Source: Gilliamella sp. wkB178 | Lineage (GTDB): Bacteria > Pseudomonadota > Gammaproteobacteria > Enterobacterales > Orbaceae | DNA length: 64,000 nt | Reading direction: 5' to 3' | Assembly: GCF_001690705.1 (NCBI RefSeq) | Contig: NZ_LZGK01000013.1 | Span: 682,001 to 746,000 of the forward strand | In this document: positions 53,773 to 62,687 of the stretch, one piece after another | How positions within the stretch are numbered: the stretch's first letter is position 1 | Layout: each line of letters opens with the position of its first letter | Notes under the pieces: generated by a model | The model's database searches: none | What the model was told of the DNA's origin: nothing | The model's input: only the letters and a program-made list of their open reading frames with translations | Translations under genes and position numbers: made by a program

Positions 53773-55152
53773 ATGCCGTTGTTGTTATTGCCGTATGCTA
53801 CTACTACCCAAGCGTTGTCGGCTACTACCGCCCAGGTAATCCATGGTACTGAGCCGTATTTAACCTTTGATAATGGGGTAACTAAGGTTACGACTACGGA
53901 TGATCTGTTAGGTATTAAACTTTCCAACGGTGCTCGTTTCACTCCGGCAACCAATACTTCAACCGCAGCCAACCCAATACAGCTTCCAGAGGCCAATCAA
54001 AGTTTCGCTGATGTAGGTATGCTGGTGCCTACCAATACCAATTCCATTGCCTTAAGTGCTTTAATTGGTGCACCCTATAATTATTGGGGCGATGATGATG
54101 GTGATGGTCAGGGTACAAATGGTGTTACAGCTACGGGGAATTTAACCGTTAGTATTACCGATAGCAACGGTCAAGTTGTTAGTCGTGATACTATTCTTAA
54201 TACTTGTGGTACTTCAGTGCCACCCTATAAATTAGTATTGACCAGTACAGCTGGTAGTTTAACCACCCAGTATGGGCTACCTAATAGTAGTATTTTCAGC
54301 GGTGGTACTGCCACTTATTATATCAGTCCTAAAGCAGGGCCTACAGTCTGTTACGCCAGACCAAATCTTCACTATGGTACAAATCATGAGCAAGCTACAG
54401 CAGGACTGAATACATATTTTGGAAACTTCCTCGGCCCGGCTGATATATGGAACCCGGAGAAAGGCTTCCTAGTGCAATCCACTACGCCATCAAACTACAA
54501 TCGTAACTTCCCAACTACTGGTTCCAATATGCTGCATTTTGATTTACTAGTGACTGGTATTGATGTTTCAACTTTAACTTGGCCAACTGTTCGTCAGGGT
54601 GGTATTACTGCCACTATGACATTGAACCCACCAGTAGATTCTAATTTTAATCCTGATGGTGCCTCTTCGGTGCGCGTCACTCTTACTGGTCCAAAATGGG
54701 AGTCTCGTGGAACTGGTTCCACCGCCTTGCCGAAACTATTCGAGATAGTGGGTTATGATAGTAGTAATAGAGCGGTAATAAAATATGGTTTTGTGTTAAA
54801 GTATTGGTTTGTTCACAAAGGATATATTGAAGCGAAACGTAACGAAATAATACAGTGGTGTAGCGAGATAGGATATGATATGGTATCAATTGGCCGCCTC
54901 ACCAACGCTGTATACATCAATCCTGGTCAATCGTGGGTTGCACCTGATAATAGTTATCACCGTAATATTGGTGTTGGTTTATTTACCGAATGGGGGGACC
55001 CAAGGGCTTATGCAGATGCCGGATACGGTAATTACTACTACTGGACTGGGACTGATAGTCGTATTCTGTATGCTGTTAGTGCAACTACTGGTACTGTAGC
55101 CAGAGAACCAGACAACTATGTCAAAGAAAAAATGATATGCGTCTCTAAATAG
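53773..55152 (+). CDS. Paralogue I: divergent member without variable-region signature
   Basis: 459 residues from the ATG. The N-terminal two thirds match H and A (YWGDDDGDGQG, NTCGTSVPPYK), while the C-terminal third is of the F/G type (LTWPTVRQGGITATMTLNPP, LPKLFEIVGYDSSNRAV) and then diverges: EIIQWCSEIGYDMVSIGRLT and an end KEKMICVSK in place of VCAYP. The C-terminal codons are AT-rich with no NNC columns. The stop is TAG at 55150-55152 and the heptamer repeats are absent, but the GCAA hairpin follows directly. It looks like a mosaic whose tail came from another lineage. Confidence 0.72.
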   Translation: MPLLLLPYATTTQALSATTAQVIHGTEPYLTFDNGVTKVTTTDDLLGIKLSNGARFTPATNTSTAANPIQLPEANQSFADVGMLVPTNTNSIALSALIGAPYNYWGDDDGDGQGTNGVTATGNLTVSITDSNGQVVSRDTILNTCGTSVPPYKLVLTSTAGSLTTQYGLPNSSIFSGGTATYYISPKAGPTVCYARPNLHYGTNHEQATAGLNTYFGNFLGPADIWNPEKGFLVQSTTPSNYNRNFPTTGSNMLHFDLLVTGIDVSTLTWPTVRQGGITATMTLNPPVDSNFNPDGASSVRVTLTGPKWESRGTGSTALPKLFEIVGYDSSNRAVIKYGFVLKYWFVHKGYIEAKRNEIIQWCSEIGYDMVSIGRLTNAVYINPGQSWVAPDNSYHRNIGVGLFTEWGDPRAYADAGYGNYYYWTGTDSRILYAVSATTGTVAREPDNYVKEKMICVSK

Positions 55153-55348
55153 CCAATGGACTGTTGCAGCGGCAGGGGCAACCCGAGCCGCTTTTTAAAA
55201 ATGCCAGCCACGCCGCTGGCATTTTTATGCTTGCCAAGATGTTTCCTGAGAGGTATACGTTTGCGTATAAAAACCGGCTCATTAGCCACGCTGCCGCGTA
55301 GGCGTTAACAGGGATTGGGGGTGAATCCCTGTTAACAATCTCCCCACA

Positions 55349-55506
55349 CCCCGCGGGAAGTAGTGGTCACTGCGTGACTGCCCTCGCTCGCTAATTGGCA
55401 CTTAACGAACCGCCGCGTATCGCACCTCCTTGTGCGCCCACGGCTCACCAGGCTTCCTGCCGGCTGTTCTATGCCAATTAACTCCCTCGGCACCACTTAA
55501 GCGGGG
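55349..55506. repeat. Structured repeat R3a, copy 4 (158 bp)
   Basis: Identical length and hairpins to copies 1-3; marks the right end of the array. Confidence 0.7.
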
Positions 55507-55613
55507 AATAAAATCGGCTGCCTTTGCAATCAAATTAATTAAAATTATAAATAAATCTTGGTATGACTAAAATCATAGTAGTAATTTATTTGCACTATTT
55601 TAAGACATTGGCG

Positions 55614-55630
55614 TGCATTTTTTTGGTGCA
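55614..55630 (+). promoter_or_regulatory. NtrC-like enhancer site
   Basis: TGCATTTTTTTGGTGCA has the 17-base spacing and both TGCA ends of the NtrC consensus, with a perfect right half (GGTGCA) and two mismatches in the left half. It lies about 133 bases upstream of the sigma-54 promoter, a usual enhancer distance. Confidence 0.5.
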
Positions 55631-55762
55631 GTGCAATATATTGTGGCACTTTAACCTGCGTTTAAGTGTGGTTGTTGATTTATTATAAATTATTTTAATT
55701 AGTCTTTTATTTAAAAAACAGTAATTATATTAAGCCGCCATAATAACGATTTGTTTACACTA

Positions 55763-55778
55763 TGGCATGGTAATTGCT
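55763..55778 (+). promoter_or_regulatory. Sigma-54 promoter
   Basis: TGGCATGGTAATTGCT carries the -24 GG and -12 GC elements at the required spacing and fits TGGCAYR-N4-TTGCW. It is 54 bases upstream of the transporter start. Confidence 0.7.
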
Positions 55779-55831
55779 TGTATTAAATTAAGTGGTCATT
55801 TTAATAATTGTAGCAACCAGTCTAGAGGAAC

Positions 55832-57076
55832 ATGCATATGGAAAATCATAGCAATAGTACCACAGTTGTTTTTGTTAAAAATCGACGCGCTTCTTTAATT
55901 AGTGCGATTTTTTTAATGGCAACTTCGGCAATTGGTCCGGGTTTTATTACACAAACCGCGACTTTTACTGTTACCCTAGGTAGCGCCTTTGGATTCGGGA
56001 TTTTAGCTTCGATTATTATCGATTTTGTGGTGCAACAAAATATTTGGCGAGTGGTGTCGTTAACCAAAATGTACTCTTCTGACATTGCCAATGCTACTAT
56101 TCCCGGCAGCGGTTATTTGTTGGCGATTTTGATTATATTTGGTGGCTTGGTTTTTAATATAGGTAATATCGCCGGTGCCGGATTGGGTTTAAATGCCTTA
56201 GTTGGGCTGGATCCAAAATGGGGTGGGGCGATTAGTGCTTTAATGTCGGTGTATATCTTTTCATCGCACAAGGCAAGTCATTTTATCGATCGTTTAATGA
56301 TTGGTTTTGGTTTGCTAATGATTGCTTTAACTTTGTTTGTGCTTTTTGCTGCGCATCCGCCAATTGGCGAGGCTTTAAAGCAAACGGTTTTACCGAGTAG
56401 TGTGGATTTTGCCTCTATCACTACAATTGTAGGTGGCACTGTTGGCGGCTATATTTCTTATGCCGGGGCTCACCGTTTGTTAGATAAAAATATGGGCGGA
56501 GTGCAAAATATTAAGCCTGTAGCTAGCGCCGCCACGCGCGGGATTATTGTAGTAGGGTTGATGCGTTATATTTTGTTTTTAGCCATTTTAGGTGTAGTTG
56601 CCAGTGGTGTAACCATTGATATTTCAAGTTATGCAGCTAACCCGGCATCGCAAGCGTTTCAAGCAGCGTTGGGGCAACTGGGGTTGCGCATTTTTGGTTT
56701 GATTTTATGGGCGGCGGCGTTAACTAGTATTATTGGGGCGGCCTATACGTCCATGACTTTTATTACGCCGTTTAAGCCGTCTATAACAGTAAGACAACGT
56801 CAAATGGCAACTAACATTTTTATTATTAGCTCATTGGCGATTTACTTAATTATGGGTACAGCACCAGTGGCGTTATTAGTTTTTGCCGGTGGTTTTAATG
56901 GTTTAGTGTTGCCTTTAGGTTTAACCATATTTATTTATATCGGTTGGAAGCGCGCCGATTTGATGGCAGGTTACCATTACCCACGGTGGTTATTGTGGTC
57001 TGGTTTAGTTGTATGCCTTATCACTTGGTATATGGGCGCTATGTCGGTAGTAACCATCTTTAATTATTTGAAATAA
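55832..57076 (+). CDS. NRAMP-family transporter of the 5-oxoproline operon (YcsG-like)
   Basis: The 414-residue protein has about eleven membrane helices (for example LISAIFLMATSAIGPGFITQTATFTVTLG near the start). It is divergent from true MntH metal transporters; the canonical DPGN metal motif is not visible at the first helix (GPGF instead). In Bacillus a relative, YcsG, lies next to pxpA. Position at the head of the pxp operon suggests import of 5-oxoproline or a related amide, which is inference. ATG 55838 has better spacing to AGAGGA than ATG 55832. Confidence 0.75.
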   Translation: MHMENHSNSTTVVFVKNRRASLISAIFLMATSAIGPGFITQTATFTVTLGSAFGFGILASIIIDFVVQQNIWRVVSLTKMYSSDIANATIPGSGYLLAILIIFGGLVFNIGNIAGAGLGLNALVGLDPKWGGAISALMSVYIFSSHKASHFIDRLMIGFGLLMIALTLFVLFAAHPPIGEALKQTVLPSSVDFASITTIVGGTVGGYISYAGAHRLLDKNMGGVQNIKPVASAATRGIIVVGLMRYILFLAILGVVASGVTIDISSYAANPASQAFQAALGQLGLRIFGLILWAAALTSIIGAAYTSMTFITPFKPSITVRQRQMATNIFIISSLAIYLIMGTAPVALLVFAGGFNGLVLPLGLTIFIYIGWKRADLMAGYHYPRWLLWSGLVVCLITWYMGAMSVVTIFNYLK

Positions 57077-57085
57077 AGGATCAAC

Positions 57086-57853
57086 ATGGCGATGAGCAAA
57101 TGTATTGATTTGAATAGTGATTTAGGTGAGAGTTTTGGTCAATGGCAGATTGGCAATGATGCGGCTATGCTTAAAGTAGTCAGTAGTGCCAATATTGCGT
57201 GTGGTTTTCATGCCGGTTCGCCAAAGGGGATTTTGCAAACACTTAAAGCGGCTAAAACCAATAACGTCGCTATTGGTGCGCATGTTGGTTACCCGGATTT
57301 AGTCGGCTTTGGGCGCCGTAATATGGATGTAGCCAGCGACGAATTAACCGCCGATGTAATTTACCAAATTGGTGCGCTTAAAGGGTTAGCGGCAGCTATT
57401 GGTGCCAAAGTGAGTTATGTTAAGCCACATGGTGCTTTGTATAATACTATTGCGCATGATAAGCGCCAAGCAATGGCGGTAATTGATGCTATTTGCACAC
57501 TCGATGCTAAGCTGGTGTTAGTGGCACTGGCAGGCTCGGCATTAATTGGTTGGGCTAAAGCAAGTGGTTTAGCAGTGGTAGCCGAGGCGTTTGCCGATCG
57601 TGCTTATCATGCCGACGGTACTTTAGTTGCGCGCACCCAGGCCGGCGCCGTGTTGCATGATGCCGAGTTAGTAGCCGAGCGCATGTTGCAGTTGGTTAAT
57701 GACGGCGGAGTTAACGCTATTGAAGGCCAGTTTGTGGCGATTGCTGCCGATTCGATTTGTGTGCATGGCGACAGCCCCGGGGTGCTATTAATGGCACAAA
57801 CAGTTCGGGATAGATTACAACAACATGGCGTTACTATTAGATCATTTGTGTAG
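57086..57853 (+). CDS. pxpA: 5-oxoprolinase subunit A (LamB/YcsF family)
   Basis: The 255-residue protein has the family signature [48 protein letters not shown] and VKPHGALYN. With PxpB and PxpC it forms the prokaryotic ATP-dependent 5-oxoprolinase that turns 5-oxoproline into glutamate. It begins 9 bases after the transporter gene, with AAAGGATCAAC as ribosome site. Confidence 0.92.
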   Translation: MAMSKCIDLNSDLGESFGQWQIGNDAAMLKVVSSANIACGFHAGSPKGILQTLKAAKTNNVAIGAHVGYPDLVGFGRRNMDVASDELTADVIYQIGALKGLAAAIGAKVSYVKPHGALYNTIAHDKRQAMAVIDAICTLDAKLVLVALAGSALIGWAKASGLAVVAEAFADRAYHADGTLVARTQAGAVLHDAELVAERMLQLVNDGGVNAIEGQFVAIAADSICVHGDSPGVLLMAQTVRDRLQQHGVTIRSFV

Positions 57854-57968
57854 TTAATGCCTGGGTAAATAAGTTGAATAAGTTAGTTAAATTATCGATT
57901 AAAGTAACCAAGTAACTGCTGGTATTAGCGAATTACCGGGCAGGTGTTGGGGTGTTTAGAGGTGTGTA

Positions 57969-59579
57969 ATGCGATTTTTGCCAGTTAATTTAGATGCACT
58001 TATGGTTGAATTGGGCAGCCTTAAGCAAACTATGGCGTTAACCAATTTGCTGGAAAGTGTCGTGCAGCAATGGCATATCGACGAGATTATTCCGGCGGCG
58101 CGGACTATTTTGATCCGTTATAACCCCGTCTTGACCAATGCTAATATCCTTGCTGAACAGATTGCCAAACTTGATGTTGCTACCGGCGTGATATTGACGG
58201 GTGAATTAGTAACTATCCCGGTGCATTACCAAGGTGAAGATTTATCCCAAGTTGCCGAAATTTTAGGCATCACCGTTGCCGAAGTGATTAAACGGCACAC
58301 AGACAATGAATATCAAGTAGCTTTTTGTGGTTTTGCACCTGGTTTTGCTTATATGGTGGCTAAAAATTCACAATTACATGTGCCACGACTTAAGTCACCA
58401 CGCGTGCGGATTCCGGCAGGTTCGGTGGCTTTAGCCGGTGAGTTTAGTAGTGTGTACCCGCAGGCTAGCCCGGGCGGTTGGCAACTAATTGGTATTACCG
58501 ATCTGGCCGTATGGGACTTGCAACGCCAGCAGCCGGCATTATTAAAACCGGGTAGCCGCGTTAATTTTGTGGATGCCAGCAAGGCGGCCCCAAAATATCA
58601 TTTGCCGACAGCGAACCCCAATACTGTAAACAGCCAACAAGCGGTTGAGCCACAACAAGACCTCAAAATATTAGCTACCGGTTTACAAACACTGATGCAA
58701 GATAATGGCCGCATTGGGCAAGCGGCTTTAGGCATTTCGGAAGCGGGGGCTATGGATAAAGGCGCTTTACATAGCGCTAACCGTGTGTTGGGCAACCCTA
58801 TTAACGCGGCCGCGTTAGAAATCACCCAAGGTGGTTTTAAAGCACAGATTGATAGTGCCATGGTAGTGGCGGTGACCGGTGCCCCTTGTGACATTACCAT
58901 CACCACCGCACAAGCACAGCAGTATAAAGCAGCCATGTACCAACCGATTCAATTAGCCAAAGGTGATGTGATTGCCTTGGGTAATAATAAGTGTGGGGTG
59001 CGCAGTTATTTAGCGGTACGTGGCGGTTTTAACACGCAAGCCATTTTAACTAGTTGTTCTTATGATACGTTGGCTCAGGTTGGACCAGCACCGCTTCAAG
59101 TTGGGCAAACGCTAGCGCTTAACCGCAATGGCAAATTAAATGCCGTTTCGTTAACTGAAACTCCAGCTATCGACTATCCTGCTGCCGGTGATGTAGTGGT
59201 GTTGGACATTGTGCTTGGACCCCGCACCGATTGGTTTACTCCGCAGGCAGTTAATTTACTTTCGTCACAATTGTGGCAAGTGACACCAGCATCTAACCGC
59301 ATTGGTTTGCGTTTAGCTGGCGTGGAGCCATTAACCCGTGCCCAGCAACAAGAATTGCCGAGTGAAGGTACCTGCATTGGGGCCATCCAAATTCCAGCTA
59401 ATGGGCAACCGGTTCTGTTTTTAAATGATCACCCGTTGACAGGTGGTTATCCGGTTATTGGGGCGGTGTGTAATTATCATTTAGACTTGGCAGGGCAAAT
59501 TCCGGTTAATGCCAAAATAAAATTCAACCCTATTGGGGTTTTTGCAGAATTTAAAGGGAGTAGTACTGATCATGCCTAA
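57969..59579 (+). CDS. Fused 5-oxoprolinase subunits B and C (PxpB-PxpC, KipI-KipA)
   Basis: 536 residues. The N-terminal part (about 1-215) is PxpB/KipI-like: VAFCGFAPGFAYM, LKSPRVRIPAGSVALAGEFSSVYP and SPGGWQLIG. The C-terminal part (about 230-536) is PxpC/KipA-like: LQDNGRIGQAALGISEAGAMDKGA, GVRSYLAVRGGF, LGPRTDWFT and PSEGTCIGAIQIPANGQPV. In most bacteria these are two genes, so this is a natural fusion joined by a short linker (about 216-230). It follows pxpA by 115 bases, in which I see nothing but a possible internal leader. Confidence 0.9.
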   Translation: MRFLPVNLDALMVELGSLKQTMALTNLLESVVQQWHIDEIIPAARTILIRYNPVLTNANILAEQIAKLDVATGVILTGELVTIPVHYQGEDLSQVAEILGITVAEVIKRHTDNEYQVAFCGFAPGFAYMVAKNSQLHVPRLKSPRVRIPAGSVALAGEFSSVYPQASPGGWQLIGITDLAVWDLQRQQPALLKPGSRVNFVDASKAAPKYHLPTANPNTVNSQQAVEPQQDLKILATGLQTLMQDNGRIGQAALGISEAGAMDKGALHSANRVLGNPINAAALEITQGGFKAQIDSAMVVAVTGAPCDITITTAQAQQYKAAMYQPIQLAKGDVIALGNNKCGVRSYLAVRGGFNTQAILTSCSYDTLAQVGPAPLQVGQTLALNRNGKLNAVSLTETPAIDYPAAGDVVVLDIVLGPRTDWFTPQAVNLLSSQLWQVTPASNRIGLRLAGVEPLTRAQQQELPSEGTCIGAIQIPANGQPVLFLNDHPLTGGYPVIGAVCNYHLDLAGQIPVNAKIKFNPIGVFAEFKGSSTDHA

Positions 59580-61314
59580 TAATAACATAACTCATAAAGT
59601 CTTGATCGCTAATCGTGGTGAAATTGCGGTGCGTATTATTCGTGCTTGTCGAGATGTTGGTTTTAAGTCTATTGCCATGTATGCAGATGCGGATATTAAC
59701 GCCTTGCATGTGCAAATGGCTGACGAGGCTTATGGATTAGCCGGCAATCTGGCCAGTGAAAGCTATCTTAATATTGATAAGATTATTGCGATTGCGAAAC
59801 GATCCGGCGCTACTATGGTGCACCCCGGTTATGGGTTTTTATCCGAGCGTGCTGAATTTGCGCGCGCGGTGCAAGCTGCCGGTTTAATTTGGATCGGTCC
59901 TAACCCGGAAACCATCGACATTCTTGGCGACAAAGTTAAAGCCAGGCAATTAGCCATGGCTGTGGGTGCGCCTTTAGTGGTGGGTACTAAAGATCCGGTA
60001 CAAAGTGCGCAAGAAGTGCTGGAATTTGCTAACAATTATGGTTTACCGATTGCGATTAAAGCGGCGTTTGGTGGCGGTGGTCGCGGTTTAAAAGTGGCTT
60101 GGCAAATGGATGAAGTTGCCGAACTTTATCACTCAGCCGTGCGCGAAGCTACGGCAGCATTTGGTCGCGGTGAGTGTTTTGTTGAGCAATTTTTGTCTAA
60201 TCCACGGCATATTGAAGCCCAAGTAATTGCTGATAAATTGGGTAATATTGTGGTTTTGGGTACCCGCGATTGTTCATTGCAACGGCGCAACCAAAAGTTG
60301 ATTGAAGAATCACCAGCACCGTTTATCAGCGAAGCCTTACAACAACAAATAATTAATGCCGCCACCGCTATTTGTGCCAAAGCCAATTATGTGAGTGCCG
60401 GTACGGTGGAGTTTTTGTTAAGTCAAGATGGTAAGCTGTCATTCCTAGAGGTTAATACTCGTCTACAAGTGGAACACCCGGTTACGGAAGAAACCACCGG
60501 CGTTGATCTAGTGGTGGAACAATTGCGCATTGCCCAAGGTTTACCACTTAGTATTCAGGCAACCCCGAAAGCGCGATCACACGCGATCGAATTTCGTATT
60601 AATGCTGAAGATGCCGCCAATGGTTTTTTACCTACACCGGGTACTATTACGCGCTTTGATGCTCCGGCAGGACCGGGAGTGCGCTTAGATAGTGGTGTGA
60701 TTAACGGTGCGACTGTGGCGCCGATGTTCGATTCATTAATGGCTAAACTAATCATCGTTGGTGATACTCGTGAGCAAGCGATTGCCAGAGCCCGCAGGGC
60801 ATTGGCTGAATTTACTATTGAAGGTGTGGCTTCGGTGTTACCTTTTCACCAAGCGGTTATTAATCACCCTGATTTTTGCCAACAATTTAACGTGCATACT
60901 CGGTGGATCGAAACTGAATTTAATGCTGCTATTGAACCTGCTGATCGGCAAATCCCTAAAGCTGCCGAGGTGTTAACCCGTACAGTTATTGAGATCGACG
61001 GCAAACGCTGTCAACTGGGGTTGCCGGCACAATTATTGGCGGGTTTAGCCATCCAAACCAGTGGGGCAGCGGCATTAACTAGTACCGAAAATGAAGCTGC
61101 ATCTGACTTAATGGTACCATCACCGGTTGCCGGCAATCTATTTAAATGGTTGGTGAGTGATGGGCAAACAGTGGCCGCAGGGGATGTGATTGCCATTATG
61201 GAAGCCATGAAAATGGAAGTGCAAGTTATTGCCCACCGTCAAGGTTGTTTAAAACAATTGATTGCTACCGGTGACTATGTGAATGCAGGTTGTGCGTTAG
61301 CTGAAATTAGTTAA
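59573..61314 (+). CDS. Biotin carboxylase fused to biotin carboxyl carrier domain
   Basis: About 580 residues from ATG 59573 (MPNNNITHKVLIANRGEIAV), which overlaps the previous stop by 7 bases; a longer upstream start is less likely. The biotin carboxylase domain shows HPGYGFLSERAEF, AAFGGGGRGLKVA and FLEVNTRLQVEHPVTEE. The C-terminal domain has the biotinylated lysine in IMEAMKMEVQ. Similar AccC/BCCP genes accompany pxp genes in other bacteria; whether it serves 5-oxoproline use or another carboxylation is unknown. It differs from housekeeping AccC by the fused carrier. Confidence 0.87.
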
Positions 61315-61317
61315 GCA

Positions 61318-61346
61318 TTGACAAAATTATAATTAATCAATGTAAT
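61318..61346 (+). promoter_or_regulatory. Likely sigma-70 promoter of sstT
   Basis: TTGACA (61318-61323), 17-base spacer, TGTAAT (61341-61346), right after the stop of the previous gene and about 90 bases before sstT. Confidence 0.5.
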
Positions 61347-61436
61347 ATATAGATAAATTGATTACTATTATGCTACAAATTTAATACTGAAGTCTGCTTA
61401 TGTTTAAGCTTAATATTGAATATATAAGGAAATATC

Positions 61437-62687
61437 ATGACTCATTCAACCAATCCATTGGTTCGTTTTTACTTTAAAGTCGGGTTAATACCTCAAATTT
61501 TGCTAGGCCTGATATTAGGGATTATTTTGGCTGCTGTTTCTAAAGATACCGCATTAAGTATGTCTTTAGTCGGTGGTTTATTTATTAATGCCCTAAAATC
61601 GGTAGCGCCAATATTAGTTTTGGTTTTAGTTATTGCGTCCATCTCTAACCATCAGCATGGCAAACGTGCAAATATGGGGGTTTTATTATCCTTGTATTTT
61701 GCCGGAATGATGATGGCCGCTTTATTAGCAACTGTAGCCAGTTTTTTATTTCCATCCGAAATTTCGTTTGGTGAAGCGCTTGATCAAATGAAATTAACTC
61801 CACCTAATGGTGTTAGTGAAGTAATAAAAACCTTACTAGATAAAATGATCGACAATCCGATTAATGCGTTGGTGCAAGCTAATTATATTGGTTTGATTAT
61901 TTGGGGTGTTGGGATTGGATTAGCATTAAGGCATGCCAGCCAAGCAACTAAAACGATGATGAATGACTTGTCGTATGCGATCTCGTTCATTGTTAGAATT
62001 ATTATTCGCTTTGCCCCGTTAGGTGTGTTTGGTTTAGTGGCTTCCACACTTGCGGAAACGGGTTTTGGTGAATTGTATAAATATGCGCATATTTTAGTGG
62101 TATTAGTTTCTTGCATGTTAATTGTGGCATTGATAATCAATCCATTATTAGCCTATTTAATTATGCATAAAAACCCTTATCCATTAGTTTTCACTTCATT
62201 AAAAGACAGTGCGATACCGGCTTTCTTTACCCGAAGTTCAGCGGCTAATATTCCGGTAAATATGGAAATTTGTAAAAGACTAAAAATGGATGAAGACACT
62301 TATTCGGTAGCGGTGCCGCTGGGTGCAACTATTAATATGTCTGGTGCGGCTGTTACTATTACCGTTTTGACTTTGGCAACAGTTAATTCAATGCATATAG
62401 GTGTTGATATTTATACCGCTGTTTTACTTTGTATTGTCACTTCGGTGTGTGCTTGTGGGGCTTCGGGTATTGCTGGTGGATCGTTATTATTAATTCCTGT
62501 TGCTTGTAGTATGTTTGGAATACCAAATGAAATTTCAGCTAAAGTAATCGGTATTGGTATTGCTATAGGTGTGATCCAAGATTCGGTGGAAACTGCCTTG
62601 AATTCTTCCAGTGATGTGGTGTTTATTGGCGCGGTTTCTTCGGTCACCCAAAAGAAACAAAAGCAAATGGAAGTCTGTGAATCGTAG
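61437..62687 (+). CDS. sstT: Serine/threonine:sodium symporter SstT
   Basis: The 416-residue DAACS-family transporter has about eight helices and two hairpins, with FYFKVGLIPQILLGLILGI, AFFTRSSAANIPVNMEICKRL (the serine-rich re-entrant loop), VPLGATINMSGAAVTITV and GIAGGSLLLIPVACSMFGI. These match SstT closely. It imports serine and threonine with sodium. ATG follows AAGGAAATATC. Confidence 0.92.
   Translation: MTHSTNPLVRFYFKVGLIPQILLGLILGIILAAVSKDTALSMSLVGGLFINALKSVAPILVLVLVIASISNHQHGKRANMGVLLSLYFAGMMMAALLATVASFLFPSEISFGEALDQMKLTPPNGVSEVIKTLLDKMIDNPINALVQANYIGLIIWGVGIGLALRHASQATKTMMNDLSYAISFIVRIIIRFAPLGVFGLVASTLAETGFGELYKYAHILVVLVSCMLIVALIINPLLAYLIMHKNPYPLVFTSLKDSAIPAFFTRSSAANIPVNMEICKRLKMDEDTYSVAVPLGATINMSGAAVTITVLTLATVNSMHIGVDIYTAVLLCIVTSVCACGASGIAGGSLLLIPVACSMFGIPNEISAKVIGIGIAIGVIQDSVETALNSSSDVVFIGAVSSVTQKKQKQMEVCES

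Larger units (their letters stand above)
55153..55831 (+). promoter_or_regulatory. Right boundary of the array and control region of the 5-oxoproline operon
   Basis: Left part: GCAA-capped hairpin with T-run (55169-55196), TGCCAGC / GCTGGCA hairpin (about 55202-55222), R1 (55236-55273), R2 (55304-55336) and R3a (55349-55506), after which the array repeats stop. Right part: unique AT-rich DNA with an NtrC-like site (55614-55630) and a sigma-54 promoter (55763-55778). Confidence 0.65.

Noticed and set aside
27378-55273. CRISPR array formed by the regularly recurring R1 repeats
   Set aside because: Spacing is hundreds to thousands of bases with genes in between and no cas genes; these are interspersed repeats.
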